Assembly (NCBI GenBank): GCA_947499125.1
Contig: CANMMP010000002.1
Location: forward strand, 248,001 to 312,000
Direction of reading: 5' to 3'
Source of the DNA: an uncultured Pontibacter sp.
Lineage (GTDB): Bacteria; Bacteroidota; Bacteroidia; Cytophagales; Hymenobacteraceae
Length of the DNA stretch: 64,000 nt
Each line of letters starts with the position of its first letter. Within the stretch, counting starts at the first letter, position 1. A model generated the notes under the pieces. It was not told the origin of the DNA. It saw nothing but the letters and a program-made list of their open reading frames with translations, and did not search any database. Shown here piece by piece: positions 63,635 through 64,000 of the stretch. Made by a program: the position numbers and the translations under genes.

Positions 63635-63889
63635 TTAGCTGGCTTGTTTATGGGTATAAACATAGTTCACAAAATCATCAACCGTATACACGGGCACTTC
63701 GTCTGGTATGGTCAGGTGATAAGTTTTCTCCACTTTCAGGATAATATCTACCACATCCACTATATCCAACCCTAATTTGGTCAGATCCCGGACTTCGAGC
63801 AGGTTGTTCTTGTTGATCTTAGTAACAGAAGAGATGATCTTCACCACTTCTTTTTGAATTGCCTTGATGTCTGAAGTTACATGAGTCAT
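63635..63889 (-). CDS. Acyl carrier protein-like protein lacking the pantetheine serine
   Basis: 84 residues, acyl carrier fold of four helices (EVVKIISSVTKINKNNLL, IVDVVDIILKVEKTYHLTIPDE, TVDDFVNYVYTHK). The site that carries 4'-phosphopantetheine, normally D-S-L after LG-x, reads LGLDIVD (39-45), with Ile43 in place of serine. It therefore cannot be charged in the usual way and may be regulatory or structural. No fatty-acid or polyketide genes are nearby in the window; the upstream neighbour is outside. Confidence 0.85.
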   Translation of the reverse strand: MTHVTSDIKAIQKEVVKIISSVTKINKNNLLEVRDLTKLGLDIVDVVDIILKVEKTYHLTIPDEVPVYTVDDFVNYVYTHKQAS

Positions 63890-64000
63890 GGCTTATAAGC
63901 GTAAAGGTAAGTCTGGTTCTGAGATTGCGGAAACTATAAGCCTCCACAATCTCCCCAGTAATCTATCTATATGAAAAAAGGAAATGCATGCTGATTAATG

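Overview
The window reads as a chromosomal piece of a Bacteroidota bacterium, most likely a Pontibacter-like member of the Hymenobacteraceae. The reasons are the gene families (TreS-maltokinase fusion with GlgE, TamL/TamB, DUF486, TIGR02587/TIGR02588, murein L,D-transpeptidase of the YkuD_2 type), the many short lipoproteins with a Bacteroidota-type lipobox, a good match to the Bacteroidota promoter (TTTG-N19-TAnnTTTG), and moderate GC. This is inference from families; no 16S gene is present. No phage, transposase, CRISPR array, tRNA or rRNA was seen.

Layout. 1-13.2 kb is an alpha-glucan/trehalose locus: leftward glgE and treS-maltokinase (trehalose to maltose to maltose-1-P to alpha-glucan), and rightward treZ, a GH57-like DUF3536 protein, treY and malQ (alpha-glucan to trehalose, plus glucan disproportionation). 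13.2-13.8 kb is a non-coding island of nested inverted repeats. 13.8-15.7 kb is xseA-xseB. 15.8-30.4 kb is a mixed region: polyphosphate kinase, several lipoproteins and surface proteins, a CBM20-like esterase, gyrB, a lipoprotein/SCO/cytochrome c operon, and two convergent small proteins that look like distant paralogues, one behind a structured leader. 30.7-38 kb holds a thioredoxin-like protein, an L,D-transpeptidase-like protein, Ppx/GppA, an ALDH-SDR pair, and HMG-CoA lyase with a lone CCG-domain Fe-S protein. 38-43.9 kb holds CreD, an outer-membrane protein, the TIGR02587-TIGR02588-cyanophycinase operon and a ferredoxin/reductase pair. 44.3-45.4 kb holds two extremely hydrophilic, probably disordered proteins. 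45.5-50 kb has pirin, a thioredoxin, and a four-PAS histidine kinase with a receiver protein. 50.2-55.3 kb returns to carbohydrates: a GH13 glucosidase, a membrane GT2 and a divergent lipoprotein glycosidase. 55.7-63.2 kb is tamL-tamB, followed by a serine-less acyl carrier-like protein.

How the genes work together. The most coherent theme is reserve and stress carbohydrate handling. Both directions of trehalose/alpha-glucan interconversion sit back to back, with polyphosphate synthesis and hydrolysis, cyanophycinase and hydrophilin-like proteins elsewhere in the window. That would fit a desiccation- or starvation-tolerant lifestyle, but this is an inference from gene content. Nothing amounts to a clearly new multi-gene system. 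The best candidates for something undescribed are the disordered protein pair, the structured leader at 29.4 kb, the families of palindromic repeats placed as inverted pairs, and a strong excess of the words AGTATA/TATACT and ACTATA/TATAGT in genes and gaps alike.
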